Under the pieces are notes generated by a model. It was given only the letters and a program-made list of their open reading frames with translations, made no database searches and had not been told where the DNA came from. A program made the translations under genes and the position numbers. This document shows positions 63,770 to 64,000 of a DNA stretch of 64,000 bases, in pieces (positions within the stretch are counted from its first letter, which is position 1; every line of letters starts with the position of its first letter). The stretch is from Primorskyibacter sedentarius (GTDB lineage: Bacteria > Pseudomonadota > Alphaproteobacteria > Rhodobacterales > Rhodobacteraceae): assembly GCF_004342065.1 (NCBI RefSeq), contig NZ_SLZU01000003.1:345762-409761 (forward strand), written 5' to 3'.

Positions 63770-64000
63770 TGTCAGGGAAGTTGTCCGCTGCTCTACTTTT
63801 CCTTTATTTTTCAGGTGGGCGGGATAGGACGATGACTTGGGATATTCACCGGAGCGTAAGGCTGCTGTGCTGAAGCGGATGCTGCCGCCGCACAACATGG
63901 CCATACGGCAGCTTTCGCAGGAAGAAGGGATATCGGAGGGAACGCTGCATAATTGGCGTGCCCAGGCGCGTGGCAAGGGTCAGCTTCTGCCAGACGCTGA
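63770..64000 (+). mobile_element. Second insertion sequence (probably IS3 family), left part
   Basis: From about 63,770 (TGTCAGGGAAGTTGTCC, a possible terminal repeat) the sequence belongs to another element that interrupts the IS66 tnpC and runs out of the window. The right end and any target duplication are not visible. Confidence 0.55.
63837..64000 (+). CDS. Transposase OrfA-like protein, partial
   Basis: An open frame encodes GYSPERKAAVLKRMLPPH, then IRQLSQEEGISEGTLHNWR and a basic linker (ARGKGQLLPDA), running past the window end. The helix-turn-helix and MLPP-type opening fit the OrfA/N-terminal domain of IS3-type transposases. The likely start is TTG 63,837 with AGGA seven bases upstream, since an in-frame stop lies at 63,825. 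Confidence 0.65.
   Translation, partial: MGYSPERKAAVLKRMLPPHNMAIRQLSQEEGISEGTLHNWRAQARGKGQLLPDA

Noticed and set aside
1..64000. CRISPR arrays, tRNA or rRNA genes, prophage
   Set aside because: No regularly spaced repeats, cloverleaf-like genes, rRNA segments or phage structural genes were recognised by reading; a covariance-model scan was not possible.

Overview
The window looks like a high-GC chromosomal segment from a marine alphaproteobacterium of the order Rhodobacterales (Roseobacter group). This is judged from protein sequence character and family content: a gcvTHP operon behind a tandem glycine riboswitch, paired CspA genes, NsrR, ABC transporters for polyamine-like compounds, and Rieske and flavin demethylase-type enzymes. 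It is not a database result. No rRNA, tRNA or CRISPR array was recognised.

Layout. (1) 1-1,220: a decayed peptide ABC locus, with a frameshifted and internally deleted ATPase and a solute-binding protein cut short after about 75 residues. (2) 1,224-18,644: a nitrogen-compound catabolic island. A polyamine-type ABC transporter (potABCD order) is followed by an acetylpolyamine deacetylase with all expected catalytic residues and by a nitrilase-family amidase. Next come an ArgE-type deacetylase, a trimethylamine/dimethylglycine-dehydrogenase-like flavoprotein and a LysR regulator. Then follow a DUF1028/RidA/Rieske/flavin-monooxygenase operon, an N-methylproline-demethylase-like flavoprotein and a divergent TetR regulator. 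Three operon heads in this island share a 15-bp palindrome TTAG(G/C)-N5-CCTAA, so they may form one LysR regulon. A stop-containing remnant shows that an aldehyde dehydrogenase was lost here. (3) 18,900-29,150: two near-identical cold-shock genes, TrxC, an L,D-transpeptidase, a geranylgeranyl-reductase-family protein, a very small membrane protein, the TesA/LolD/permease trio, an IMPase-family protein, a REP-like palindrome pair and a lytic transglycosylase. (4) 29,204-34,430: nsrR, the glycine riboswitch, and gcvT-gcvH-gcvP. (5) 34,528-51,701: amino-acid and cofactor metabolism and housekeeping (M20 peptidase, gltX, a PfkB kinase, a DadA-like oxidase, nadE, leuA, a 2-hydroxyacid dehydrogenase, gnd, a TrpD2-like protein). 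It also holds an exported protein made of 18 MORN repeats and a leucine-rich leader peptide with a strong hairpin before leuA. (6) 51,952-62,678: translation and housekeeping genes (ychF, trpA, an lldD-like gene, an MFS gene, rplY, pth, trpB, rpsA). (7) 62,891-64,000: an IS66-type element whose tnpB is frameshifted and whose tnpC is cut by a second element, probably IS3-type.

How the parts fit together. The island in (2) suggests uptake of a polyamine-like or N-methylated, N-acylated amine, hydrolytic deacylation, oxidative N-demethylation by the Rieske and flavin enzymes, and clean-up of reactive imines by RidA. Released one-carbon units and glycine or serine could feed the glycine cleavage system in (4). 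The substrate is not identifiable from sequence alone. Both ends of the window show gene decay and mobile DNA; the centre is intact core genome.
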